A DNA stretch of 64,000 nt. Source: Chitinophagales bacterium. GTDB lineage: Bacteria > Bacteroidota > Bacteroidia > Chitinophagales > JADIYW01. Shown piece after piece: positions 17,120-25,908 of this stretch. The first letter of the stretch is position 1; the number at the start of each line of letters is the position of its first letter. The stretch lies in contig JAMLHI010000004.1 of NCBI GenBank assembly GCA_023957235.1, positions 1-64,000 on the forward strand, read 5' to 3'. Both the position numbers and the translations under genes were made by a program. The notes under the pieces are model-generated. The model had not been told where the DNA came from, did no database searches, and was given only the letters and a program-made list of their open reading frames with translations.

Positions 17120-18972
17120 GGTGCTGGATACTCATATTATTATTTTGTATGTCTAATAAGGCTTTGGCCGCTGGTTTTTATTTAGACAAACACTTCATTG
17201 TTGCTGAAGGAAAGGATAATATAGAGTATTATTTATCTACTGACTCAATAAACAATCCTTATAACATTTACTTCCAAATGAAAAACACTGAGTATGAGCA
17301 GATTAAAAAATATTTGTTTTTTACTACTCAATCTCAGAAGTGGATGCTTTTTAATGTGTATAATTTAGAAGATAAGTCTTTTGATTTTATTGTTGAGATG
17401 AGCAATTTTGGCTTGAGTCAGATAGATTATTATATCTTTTACAAAGATGCTTTGATAGATAGTGGCTCAGTAGCAACACGCGGTGGTCTGAAAACAAGTG
17501 CTTATTACGACAGAAATATTGTCATTCCATATACTGCACAGCCCAAAGAAGAATATTCCTTCCTTGTAAGAATTTATACTAACGCACCCATTTTTGACCT
17601 TCCAGTAGTAGTATGGAATAAGAATAATAAATTTTCGATTAGTCAGGGTATTGAACTAGGTAGAGGTTTGCTTTATGGTGTTTTGTTGTTTTTTATTATT
17701 ATAACAGGTCTTGTTGTTTATTTGATTAGAGAAAAGAGTTATATCTATTACTGGTTGTATTTGTCTTCTGGTGGGATGTTGTTATTAATTAAGAGTGGTA
17801 TTCCTTTGGAAGTGTTCTGGCCTGGAAGAAGTTATTTGGATTTTGTCGTAAGAAATTTCTTCTTATATCTATACCTTGTTGTGACATTGAAATATCTAAA
17901 AGAATTCATTTCATCGAGAATTCAAAGTGGTTGGAATACGACATTGTTAGATATTTTTATTGTGTTAGGTATCATTTTGTGGGTGATATATCTTCCTTTT
18001 TCTTTTTTGAATGTGATGCTCCAAGATACTATGTTGATCGTCCAAATGGTATATATTATTTTAACGAGTTTATTGGTTTTGGTATTGATGATATGGTCAT
18101 TTCCCAAAGTAAAAGATAGAGTCGTTCTTGTAATATCTATCTTGTATTATTTTCTTTTTAGTGCATTTCTTTTCAATCCATTTATTGAATTTGGATTTTG
18201 GACTGGAAAATTAATTGGACACTTTTTGTTATATATTAGTGGATTTGTTATTAGTCTATTATTGATGATTGTTACATCTTTGAGAATGAAGGCGGTTATT
18301 CGCAGTCATCAGAAAAACAAATATGAATTGAGTGTATTGAATAAAAAATATAGCCACTCATTAATTGAAGGTCAAGAAAAGCAAAGAAGAATAGTAGCTG
18401 AAGAATTGCATGATGGAATTGGAGCGCATTTGGCTGCAGTGAAAATGAAAGTTTCTTCAATAAAAATGAAAGATTGTCAACCAGATGAGAAAAAGCTGAT
18501 ACAAAAAATCATTGACAATCTAGATGAAAGTACCCAAAATGTTAGAGAGTTATCTCATGAATTGATGCCTCCTACTTTAAATAGATATGGATTGGAAGCT
18601 GCAATAGTGGATTTGGTTCAGAAGTATCAAAATGATTATCCGATTCGACTTTCTGTCAGAACAAATTTAAAGTTGAATAAAATTAATTCTATTAGTGAGA
18701 TCATCTTATATAGACTATTGAATCAATTAATAGAAACACTTGTATATACTCATATACAAAAAGTTGAAATTAAGATTTTAATTTTTCCTTCAATTTCAAA
18801 TGCTACTATCCAAGTGAAATATTCAGGTGGAAGCCCGCTTTCTCAAAATGCAACCAATGAATATCTAGCTCTAAATTCACTTGTAAATCTGTTGCAAGGG
18901 AAAATTGAATATTTTATGAGTAGTATATGGGATGATGAGCTGAGTATAGAAATACCTGTGGAAATCTACTAA
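17116..18972 (+). CDS. 7TM-DISM histidine-kinase-like protein with intact His but degenerate ATPase domain
   Basis: A 618-residue paralogue of the upstream protein: signal segment, DISMED2-like periplasmic domain, seven membrane helices (about 185-400), then HisKA_3 with a canonical 'AEELHDGIG' (His432) and the X-region 'ELSHELMPPTL'. The HATPase region keeps its length and the N-terminal 'LYRLLNQLIE' helix, but the N-box Asn is missing, the G1 motif DxGxG reads 'YSGGSPL', and the G2 Gly-rich lid is lost ('LALNSLVNLL'). It should accept phosphate but not bind ATP normally. With the preceding gene it could form one functional kinase by trans-phosphorylation. No response regulator is adjacent. 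Confidence 0.85.
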   Translation: MRCWILILLFCMSNKALAAGFYLDKHFIVAEGKDNIEYYLSTDSINNPYNIYFQMKNTEYEQIKKYLFFTTQSQKWMLFNVYNLEDKSFDFIVEMSNFGLSQIDYYIFYKDALIDSGSVATRGGLKTSAYYDRNIVIPYTAQPKEEYSFLVRIYTNAPIFDLPVVVWNKNNKFSISQGIELGRGLLYGVLLFFIIITGLVVYLIREKSYIYYWLYLSSGGMLLLIKSGIPLEVFWPGRSYLDFVVRNFFLYLYLVVTLKYLKEFISSRIQSGWNTTLLDIFIVLGIILWVIYLPFSFLNVMLQDTMLIVQMVYIILTSLLVLVLMIWSFPKVKDRVVLVISILYYFLFSAFLFNPFIEFGFWTGKLIGHFLLYISGFVISLLLMIVTSLRMKAVIRSHQKNKYELSVLNKKYSHSLIEGQEKQRRIVAEELHDGIGAHLAAVKMKVSSIKMKDCQPDEKKLIQKIIDNLDESTQNVRELSHELMPPTLNRYGLEAAIVDLVQKYQNDYPIRLSVRTNLKLNKINSISEIILYRLLNQLIETLVYTHIQKVEIKILIFPSISNATIQVKYSGGSPLSQNATNEYLALNSLVNLLQGKIEYFMSSIWDDELSIEIPVEIY

Positions 18973-19383
18973 TTAAATAAAATGTATATGGTAGTGATAG
19001 AATGATAATGGTTCAATTAGTTCTAAAATTATATCAAGAAAAGTCCATTTTAATATAATGAGATTATTTTTTATCATTTTTCTTTGGATCAAATATTAAT
19101 TTATAGAAAGGAATCCCAACTTTTTGTTTAATATCTGTGGAAATTACTCACTTTTATAAAACATATATGAGTGAAAAAATTGGATAAGTCGTATTAGACA
19201 CTTATGATAAACTTGTAGTGAAAATCCAATTTTGAATTAACTTTTTTACTTTTTGAAATTCTCATGTTTCATAATTATTAGACTGCTAATTACATTTTTT
19301 TGTGAAGGAATACAAATTGTATTGATTGTTAATTAGTTGTGTTTTGGGAATTTATATGAAGCAAGTAAAAAGATTCAATGAAT
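18973..19383. other. Intergenic region upstream of the phosphate porin
   Basis: About 410 AT-rich bases between the kinase pair and the PHO-box-like repeats. I see no gene, RNA or repeat that I can support. No strong terminator is visible after the kinase pair. Confidence 0.35.
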
Positions 19384-19429
19384 TGTAACACAATAGTAAG
19401 TCTTCTGTAACAGAGTGAAAATAGCTTTG
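19384..19429 (+). promoter_or_regulatory. PHO-box-like repeats and -7 box upstream of the porin gene
   Basis: TGTAACA occurs at 19384 and again at 19406, with a weaker copy (AGTAAGT) exactly midway at 19395, giving three direct repeats with an 11-base period as in PhoB sites. A -7 box TAGCTTTG follows at 19422-19429; its TTTG begins 20 bases after the start of the last repeat. The same layout recurs before pstS. Confidence 0.7.
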
Positions 19430-19449
19430 CATCAAATTAAATTTTTGAT

Positions 19450-20706
19450 ATGAAGAAAAAAATTATGTTGATGTGTTGTTTGTTATTAAGTATAGCAACG
19501 CATGCTCAAGCAGAGCTTATCGATTCTATTGCCTTGGAAAATAGAATTACAGATATTGAAGAAGCAATAAAAGAAAATAGAAACTTTAAAGTTTCAGGTT
19601 ATATCCAAACTCAGTTTCAATTTGGGGAGCAATTTTCTGCTCTAAAAGTTGGAGCTTCAAATGATAGTAAAAGTAAAAATATTTCTAGAGTAGGTATCAG
19701 AAGAGGTCGCTTGAAATTTACTTATGAAAAAGGAATAGTTGCAGGAGTATTCCAAATGGATATGACTGAAAAAGGAATCGGGGTAAAAGATGCATATCTG
19801 AACATCAAAGATCCTTGGCTAAAGTCTATATCATTAAAAGCGGGCGTTTTTGACAGACCTTTTGGATATGAAATTAGCTATTCATCTTCGCAAAGAGAAG
19901 CTCCTGAACGCTCAACAATTTTCCAAACTTTATTTCCAGAAGAAAGAGATTTAGGCTTGATGCTAACCTTACAAGCTCCGAAAACATCAATATGGAGTAT
20001 GCTCAAATTAGAAGCTGGAATCTTTGCAGGGAATGGTATCAAAATGGAAACAGATAATAGAAAAGACTTCATTGGGCACTTATCCTTAAATCATACAATT
20101 AAAGATTTTCTAAAAATAGGTGGTGGAATATCTTATTATAATGGAGGTGTCTATCAAGGTTCTAAAAATATCTATACGATGCAAGGCAATTCATTTGTTT
20201 TGAATAATGACTCCACTAATATTGGGAAATATGCAAAGCGAGAGTACATAGGTTTTGATATGCAAATCAATGCCATAACAAAAGTTGGTACAACTAAGTT
20301 AGTGGCAGAATATTTAATGGGCATTCAGCCAGGAACAAATAAAGATAGCAAAAGCCCCAATGCTTCAACGCTACCAACGTCGGATACTTATATTAGAAAG
20401 TTTAATGGTGGTTATATAATGCTAACACAAGATTTTGGGAAAGCACCATTAACTGGTGTTTTAAAATATGATTGGTATAATCCTAACAAGAATGTTTCAA
20501 AAGATAATATTGGTTTAAATAATACTAATAAAGGAGATATAGATAATCATACGATAGGTGTTGGTTTATTATGGAAAGCAACTTCTAGTATTCGGGTTAT
20601 AGCATTCTATGATATTGTTAGAAATGAAATCACTAAAAATATTGCAGACTATTCTCAAAATAGGAAAGACAATGTCTTTACACTTCGATTCCAATATAAA
20701 TTCTAA
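19450..20706 (+). CDS. Phosphate-selective porin O/P family protein
   Basis: A 418-residue outer membrane porin with a signal peptide ending near 'ATHAQAE', a short coiled-coil-like segment ('LENRITDIEEAIKE'), then a beta-barrel beginning 'FKVSGYIQTQFQFG' and ending in an aromatic residue ('LRFQYKF'). This is the OprO/OprP fold of phosphate- or polyphosphate-selective porins. It is the first gene of the phosphate-uptake block and has its own PHO-box-like site, so induction under phosphate limitation is expected. It lets phosphate reach the PstS protein encoded next. Confidence 0.9.
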   Translation: MKKKIMLMCCLLLSIATHAQAELIDSIALENRITDIEEAIKENRNFKVSGYIQTQFQFGEQFSALKVGASNDSKSKNISRVGIRRGRLKFTYEKGIVAGVFQMDMTEKGIGVKDAYLNIKDPWLKSISLKAGVFDRPFGYEISYSSSQREAPERSTIFQTLFPEERDLGLMLTLQAPKTSIWSMLKLEAGIFAGNGIKMETDNRKDFIGHLSLNHTIKDFLKIGGGISYYNGGVYQGSKNIYTMQGNSFVLNNDSTNIGKYAKREYIGFDMQINAITKVGTTKLVAEYLMGIQPGTNKDSKSPNASTLPTSDTYIRKFNGGYIMLTQDFGKAPLTGVLKYDWYNPNKNVSKDNIGLNNTNKGDIDNHTIGVGLLWKATSSIRVIAFYDIVRNEITKNIADYSQNRKDNVFTLRFQYKF

Positions 20707-20719
20707 ACCTTAACCAGAT

Positions 20720-20765
20720 TGTAACAAAATTGCAAATAGACAGTAACAATTGGTATTGAAATTTG
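20720..20765 (+). promoter_or_regulatory. PHO-box-like repeats and -7 element upstream of pstS
   Basis: TGTAACA at 20720 and AGTAACA at 20742 are 22 bases apart, with a weaker repeat (TGCAAAT) midway at 20731. A GAAATTTG -7-like element ends at 20765; TTTG begins 20 bases after the last repeat, exactly as in the site before the porin gene. This suggests separate PhoB-dependent promoters for the porin and for pstSCAB. Confidence 0.68.
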
Positions 20766-20810
20766 CACTGAAAATAAAACAAATCATTTAAAAATTAAAT
20801 TAGAAAAAAG

Positions 20811-21626
20811 ATGAAAAAAACAATTATTTTAACATTTTCCTTATTCTGTTTGGCATTAAACATAAAGGCACAAAAAATCAAAGGATCAGATACAGTATTG
20901 CCATTATCACAAGAAGCGGCTGAAAATTATAAGAAGAAAAATCCAACAACTACCATCTCTGTAACTGGAGGAGGAAGTGGTGTAGGAATCTCAGCCTTAA
21001 TTAGTGGAACAACAGAGATTGCACAAGCATCAAGAAAAATAAAATTTGATGAGAAGTTAAAAATTCAAGAATCTGGCAATACCTTAAAAGAAGTAATTGT
21101 TGCTTATGATGCATTAAGTGTTATTGTAAATCCTTCAAACAAAGTTTCTAAATTAACTAGAGAGCAGTTAGAAGGGATTTTTACAGGAAAAATTACTAAT
21201 TGGAAAGAAGTAGGAGGTGATGATTTAAAAATTGTTCCTTATTCTAGAGAAACATCTTCTGGAACTTATGAGTTTTTTAAAGAAAGTGTTCTAAAAAATA
21301 AAAATTACAAGACTGGAATTATGAGTTTGCCAGCTACTGGTGCAATCATGCAATCTATTAGTCAAACTAAAGGAGCAATTGGATATGTTGGCTTTGCATA
21401 TCTAAATACAAATGTCAAAGCAATTAATATCTCTTACGATAAAGGAAAAACTTATGTTGTACCTGATATCACTAATGTAAAGAATAAAACTTATCCTATT
21501 GTAAGACCATTATACTATTACTATTTGACTAAAAACACTAATAAAGTAAAAGGATTTGTGGACTATATTCTATCTCCTGAAGGTCAAAAGATTGTTTCTA
21601 ATGTTGGATATATCACAGTGAAATAG
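20811..21626 (+). CDS. pstS: Periplasmic phosphate-binding protein
   Basis: A 271-residue substrate-binding protein with signal peptide ('LFCLALNIKAQ'). The phosphate-binding motifs are clear: 'KGSDTVLPLSQ', 'TGGGSGVGI', 'VNPSNKVSKLTREQLEGIF' with 'TNWKEVGG', and 'SRETSSGTYEFF'. It delivers phosphate to PstCA in the inner membrane. It heads the pstSCAB-phoU operon, 23 bases before pstC. A PHO-box-like site lies 45 bases upstream of the start. Confidence 0.95.
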   Translation: MKKTIILTFSLFCLALNIKAQKIKGSDTVLPLSQEAAENYKKKNPTTTISVTGGGSGVGISALISGTTEIAQASRKIKFDEKLKIQESGNTLKEVIVAYDALSVIVNPSNKVSKLTREQLEGIFTGKITNWKEVGGDDLKIVPYSRETSSGTYEFFKESVLKNKNYKTGIMSLPATGAIMQSISQTKGAIGYVGFAYLNTNVKAINISYDKGKTYVVPDITNVKNKTYPIVRPLYYYYLTKNTNKVKGFVDYILSPEGQKIVSNVGYITVK

Positions 21627-21649
21627 TAAGAAAATTCATTATAAAAAAC

Positions 21650-22858
21650 ATGAAGTCTGCTATGAAAATATTAGAAAGGCTATTAGAAGGAATGTTTAAA
21701 ATGAGTAGTGCAATCACTAGTATTGTTATACTACTCATTATAATATTCTTATTTAAAGAAGGTTTCGGATTATTTCGCTCACCAGTTGTGGAAAAGGGTT
21801 ATGGCCTTTATATTAATTCTAAAAACCCTGTTACTGATTTAAATCCAACGCAGATAAAACAAATATTTGATGGAGAAATAGAAAACTGGAATGAAATAGG
21901 AGGGAAAGACGAGTCTATCTATCTTTTAAGGTTTGATGAAATCTTTTCAATTTATTCTGATGAAGAACTAGGTGAGAATTACCAATTTTTACCTCAAAAA
22001 CTAAACAATATAATTTCTGAAAACTCTAATATTATTGCATTTTTTCCTAAAAAATTTATGCCTGAAATTTCAAGCCCGACTAAAGAAATTGCAAATAAAA
22101 ATATTGGAATTCCAGATTTTATTTATGGAAAAGAATGGTTGCCTACAACAACGCCTTCTCCATTATTTGGAATAATTCCGCTTGTACTTGGTACATTATT
22201 AGTTAGTTTTTTAGCCATTCTTATAGCACTACCATTCGGATTAGGTGTAGCTATTTACTTATCCGAAATTGCCAACAATAAAGTGAGAGGAATGATTAGA
22301 CCTGCTATTGAGTTATTAGCAGGCATTCCATCGGTTGTTTATGGATTCTTTGGATTAGTAATAATTGTACCTATTGTTCAGAAAATGGGCAATATAAGTG
22401 CAGGTGAAACAGCATTTACTGGTAGTCTGATATTAGCAATTATGGCATTGCCAACGATAATTTCCATCTCTGAAGATGCGTTAAGAAATACGCCACTAGC
22501 TTTAAGAGAATCTAGTTATGCATTAGGTGCTACTCAATGGCAAACCATCTATAAGGTGGTTATTCCTTTCGCAAGTTCTGGCATATCTGCGGCGATTATT
22601 TTAGGAATTGGTAGAGCAATAGGAGAAACAATGGCTGTGTTAATGGTTACGGGTAATGGTGCGGTTATTCCACATTCTATTTTTGAATCTGTCCGAACAA
22701 TTCCTGCAACTATTGCTGCTGAATTAGGAGAAGCTCCGATGGGTGGAACACATTATCAAGCATTATTTTTATTAGGGTGCGTATTGTTTTTATTTACACT
22801 TGTACTCAGTATCATTTCAGAGATTATTTCCAATAAACAAACTTCTAAATCAGCGTGA
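21650..22858 (+). CDS. pstC: Phosphate ABC transporter permease PstC with a PstS-like periplasmic insert
   Basis: A 402-residue permease, about 100 residues longer than typical PstC. After the first membrane helix (about 17-38) there is a periplasmic insert of about 120 residues that aligns with part of PstS: 'YGLYINSKNPVTDLNPTQI' followed by 'FDGEIENWNEIGG' mirrors the 'LTREQLEGIF...NWKEVGG' stretch of the neighbouring PstS. The remaining five helices and the coupling motif 'EDALRNTPLALRESSYALGA' are normal. It forms the channel with PstA. The insert may dock PstS or act as a local phosphate trap; that is inference. Confidence 0.93.
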   Translation: MKSAMKILERLLEGMFKMSSAITSIVILLIIIFLFKEGFGLFRSPVVEKGYGLYINSKNPVTDLNPTQIKQIFDGEIENWNEIGGKDESIYLLRFDEIFSIYSDEELGENYQFLPQKLNNIISENSNIIAFFPKKFMPEISSPTKEIANKNIGIPDFIYGKEWLPTTTPSPLFGIIPLVLGTLLVSFLAILIALPFGLGVAIYLSEIANNKVRGMIRPAIELLAGIPSVVYGFFGLVIIVPIVQKMGNISAGETAFTGSLILAIMALPTIISISEDALRNTPLALRESSYALGATQWQTIYKVVIPFASSGISAAIILGIGRAIGETMAVLMVTGNGAVIPHSIFESVRTIPATIAAELGEAPMGGTHYQALFLLGCVLFLFTLVLSIISEIISNKQTSKSA

Positions 22859-23712
22859 TGTTTTCAAAAAATATTCAACAAAAAATAGCCTTTCATATTT
22901 TCAGACTACTTAGTTTCAGTATTCTAGGTGTCTTGGTTTGGATACTAGGTTTTATTATATATAATGGAATCCAAGTCATTAACTGGGAGTTTATTACAGC
23001 TTTCCCAAAAGAAGGAATGACCGAAGGAGGAATTTTTCCTGCAATCATTGGAACAATTTATTTAGTAATAGGAAGTATGATGTTTGCAGTTCCACTTGGA
23101 ATAATGTCAGCCATTTATATCAGTGAATATGCAAGTAATCAAAAGTGGGTGAAATTCATTCGTATAATGACTAATAATCTAGCAAGTATTCCATCAATTG
23201 TTTTTGGATTGTTCGGAATGGCATTATTTGTACATACGTTTGGATTTGGCGATTCAATCCTTGCTGGTTCTTTAACGCTTGGAATATTAATAATACCTTT
23301 AGTAATTCGCACAACCGAAGAGGCTTTAAAAGCGGTCCCAGAGTCTTATCGATTAGGTAGTATTGCATTAGGTGCTACTAAATTTCAAACCATAAAAAAT
23401 GTAGTATTTCCAATTGCTTTTCCAAATATTATGACTGGAATAATTCTTTCTGTAGGCAGAGTATCTGGGGAAACTGCTCCTATATTATTTACAGTAGCAG
23501 CTTATTTCCTGCCCAAGCTTCCTCAAAGTATTTTTGACCAAGCAATGGCACTTCCTTACCATTTGTATGTTATTGCAACTAGCGGTACAGATATAGAAGC
23601 CTCAAAGCCTATTGCTTATGGAACTGCATTTGTATTAATTTCTATCGTATTAATAATAAATCTCTTAGCGGGTTGGATAAGAAGATATTTTGAAAAACAA
23701 AACCCTAAATAA
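22858..23712 (+). CDS. pstA: Phosphate ABC transporter permease PstA
   Basis: A 284-residue permease with six membrane helices and the EAA-type coupling loop '[23 protein letters not shown]' that contacts PstB. I start it at the ATG at 22858, which overlaps the pstC stop as TGATG; a GTG one codon earlier is possible. Length is normal, with no extra domain, in contrast to its partner PstC. It pairs with PstC to form the transmembrane channel for phosphate. Confidence 0.94.
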   Translation: MFSKNIQQKIAFHIFRLLSFSILGVLVWILGFIIYNGIQVINWEFITAFPKEGMTEGGIFPAIIGTIYLVIGSMMFAVPLGIMSAIYISEYASNQKWVKFIRIMTNNLASIPSIVFGLFGMALFVHTFGFGDSILAGSLTLGILIIPLVIRTTEEALKAVPESYRLGSIALGATKFQTIKNVVFPIAFPNIMTGIILSVGRVSGETAPILFTVAAYFLPKLPQSIFDQAMALPYHLYVIATSGTDIEASKPIAYGTAFVLISIVLIINLLAGWIRRYFEKQNPK

Positions 23713-23723
23713 TATTCAGAAAA

Positions 23724-24473
23724 ATGATGATTGAAGCAAAAAATATAAACTTCTACTATGGTAACTTTCATGCACTGAAAGGTATTAATATTGCTATTCC
23801 AGCAAATACAGTAACTGCATTAATTGGTCCTTCGGGCTGTGGCAAGTCCACTTTCTTAAGATTATTTAATCGAATGAATGATACTATAGAGAATGCTAAA
23901 TTAACTGGAGAATGTTTGGTGAATGGGCAAAATATTTATGATAAAACGGTACAAGTTGATGCATTAAGGAAGAATGTTGGAATGGTATTCCAAAAACCCA
24001 ACCCATTTCCTAAATCTATTTATGAAAATGTTGCTTATGGCTTAAAAGTAAATGGTGTATCAGACAAGAAGTATATTGCAGAGCGTGTGGAGCAATCACT
24101 TGTGGCTGCTGCATTATGGGATGAAGTCAAGGATAAACTTCATCAATCGGCATTTGCATTGTCTGGTGGACAGCAGCAAAGACTTTGTATTGCCAGAGCA
24201 TTAGCTATTTCACCATCTGTATTGCTTATGGACGAACCAGCATCAGCTTTAGATCCAATATCTACTTCAAAAATAGAAGAATTAATTCATGGTTTGAAAG
24301 AAAAATATACCATTGTAATAGTTACACACAATATGCAACAAGCTGCTAGAGTAAGTGATAAAACAGGTTTTTTTATGTATGGAGAATTGATTGAATACAG
24401 CGATACAAAGAAGATGTTTTTAAATCCAGAAAATATTCAAACACAAAACTATATCACAGGAAGATTTGGTTAA
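23724..24473 (+). CDS. pstB: Phosphate ABC transporter ATP-binding protein
   Basis: A 249-residue ABC ATPase with Walker A 'GPSGCGKST' (35-43), Q-loop '[12 protein letters not shown]' typical of PstB, signature 'LSGGQQQRL' (from 146), Walker B '[12 protein letters not shown]' and the H-loop 'IVTHNMQQA'. It powers phosphate import through PstCA. It starts 12 bases after pstA and is followed 19 bases later by phoU. All catalytic residues are present. Confidence 0.97.
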   Translation: MMIEAKNINFYYGNFHALKGINIAIPANTVTALIGPSGCGKSTFLRLFNRMNDTIENAKLTGECLVNGQNIYDKTVQVDALRKNVGMVFQKPNPFPKSIYENVAYGLKVNGVSDKKYIAERVEQSLVAAALWDEVKDKLHQSAFALSGGQQQRLCIARALAISPSVLLMDEPASALDPISTSKIEELIHGLKEKYTIVIVTHNMQQAARVSDKTGFFMYGELIEYSDTKKMFLNPENIQTQNYITGRFG

Positions 24474-24491
24474 ATTTTAAAAAGATAAATT

Positions 24492-25166
24492 ATGAAACAT
24501 ACAGAACTAGAAATTCAGGAGCTAAAAATCCAAGTAAAACAAATGTGGAATTTAGTTATTGCTCAGTTAAGTAAAACTAAAATAGCATTGTTGGAAAACA
24601 ATACAGCACTTGCATTAGAAGTAATTAGTCAAGAAAAAAGAGTGAATGCTTACGAGCTTAAAATTGAAAGCGATTGCGAAAATTATATAGCATTATATAG
24701 CCCTGTTGCAGTTGATTTGAGATTAGCCCTTTCATTAATTAAGGTTAGCAATACTTTAGAACGAATAGGTGATTTTGCAGAAGGTATTGCAAGACATACT
24801 ATTTCTCAAGAATGCAAAACCATTGATGTTAAAATAATTGAAGATTTAGGCATTGAAAAAATGATTGATATTGTTTTAGAAATGCTCCTTGACGGTTACA
24901 TTGCGTTTGAAACAGAGAACACAAAATTAACTGAAAAAATTATGAGTCTTGATATTCAAGTAGATGAGTTGTATAAAAATGGCTTTTATATCTTAGCTGA
25001 ATATATTAAGGAAAATCCATTAGAAACAATGTGTGCTTTGAGACTTATTATCATACTTAGAAAAGTAGAAAGAATTGGAGATCATTGTAATAATATTATT
25101 GAAGATATTGTTTTCTATGTAGATGCTGAAGTTTTAAAACATAATAATAAAACAAGTTTGAAATAG
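24492..25166 (+). CDS. phoU: Phosphate signalling complex protein PhoU
   Basis: A 224-residue helical protein with the two PhoU repeats, each containing an acidic metal-binding motif: 'VSNTLERIGDFAEGIA' in the first and 'LRKVERIGDHCNNI' in the second. PhoU links PstB activity to the sensor kinase and represses the phosphate regulon when phosphate is plentiful. Position between pstB and the response-regulator/kinase pair fits this role exactly. Length is typical. Confidence 0.95.
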   Translation: MKHTELEIQELKIQVKQMWNLVIAQLSKTKIALLENNTALALEVISQEKRVNAYELKIESDCENYIALYSPVAVDLRLALSLIKVSNTLERIGDFAEGIARHTISQECKTIDVKIIEDLGIEKMIDIVLEMLLDGYIAFETENTKLTEKIMSLDIQVDELYKNGFYILAEYIKENPLETMCALRLIIILRKVERIGDHCNNIIEDIVFYVDAEVLKHNNKTSLK

Positions 25167-25215
25167 TTAATTCTTAGTGATATTGATTAAATTTGTTCAA
25201 TAAGACAACCCCAAA

Positions 25216-25908
25216 ATGTCAATAAAAATATTAATTGTAGATGATGATGTAAGTATTTGTGAAATATTAGAATTTAATTTAAAGAGTGAAGGTTATACTA
25301 TTGAAGTTGCTCATTCAGCAGGAGAAGCATTAGAAAAATTGAATGCTGATTATCATCTTATTTTATTAGATATTATGATGGGAGGGATGTCTGGTTATAA
25401 GATGGCAGAAAAGGTACAGACCTCTAAAAATCGGATCCCAATTATTTTTATTACTGCTAAAGATACAGAAAATGATATGCTTACTGGTTTTTCTGTTGGA
25501 GCTGATGACTATATTTCTAAACCATTCTCAATAAAAGAAGTAATTGCTAGAATCAAGGCTATATTAAAAAGAACAAATCAAAATACTAAAGCAACTTCAA
25601 TCAATTCAAATACTCTAGAATTAAATGATTTTATTATTGATTTTGATGCTAAATGTTTAATTATTAAGGACAATAAAATAAATCTAACAAAAACTGAATT
25701 TGATATTTTATCAAAATTAATAGAAACCCCTAATCGAATATTCTCTCGTCAAGAAATTATTGATAGTATTTGGGGTGAAGACATATATGTAACTGAGCGT
25801 ACAGTAGATGTACATATTACAAGATTAAGAAAAAAACTAGGAGAATATGGATCTGCAATTACTAATCGAATTGGTTTTGGATATCGATTTGATATAACTA
25901 ACTTATGA
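25216..25908 (+). CDS. phoB: OmpR/PhoB-family response regulator, probably PhoB
   Basis: A 230-residue regulator with a receiver domain (acidic pocket Asp9-Asp11, phospho-acceptor Asp52 in 'LLDIMM', Thr in 'FITAKD', Lys in 'YISKPFS') and a winged-helix DNA-binding domain of the OmpR type ('TERTVDVHITRLRKKLG'). It follows phoU by 49 bases and overlaps the kinase gene by four bases (ATGA). It is the best candidate to bind the 11-base repeats before the porin and pstS genes. The name phoB is from context; no experiment is implied. Confidence 0.9.
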   Translation: MSIKILIVDDDVSICEILEFNLKSEGYTIEVAHSAGEALEKLNADYHLILLDIMMGGMSGYKMAEKVQTSKNRIPIIFITAKDTENDMLTGFSVGADDYISKPFSIKEVIARIKAILKRTNQNTKATSINSNTLELNDFIIDFDAKCLIIKDNKINLTKTEFDILSKLIETPNRIFSRQEIIDSIWGEDIYVTERTVDVHITRLRKKLGEYGSAITNRIGFGYRFDITNL

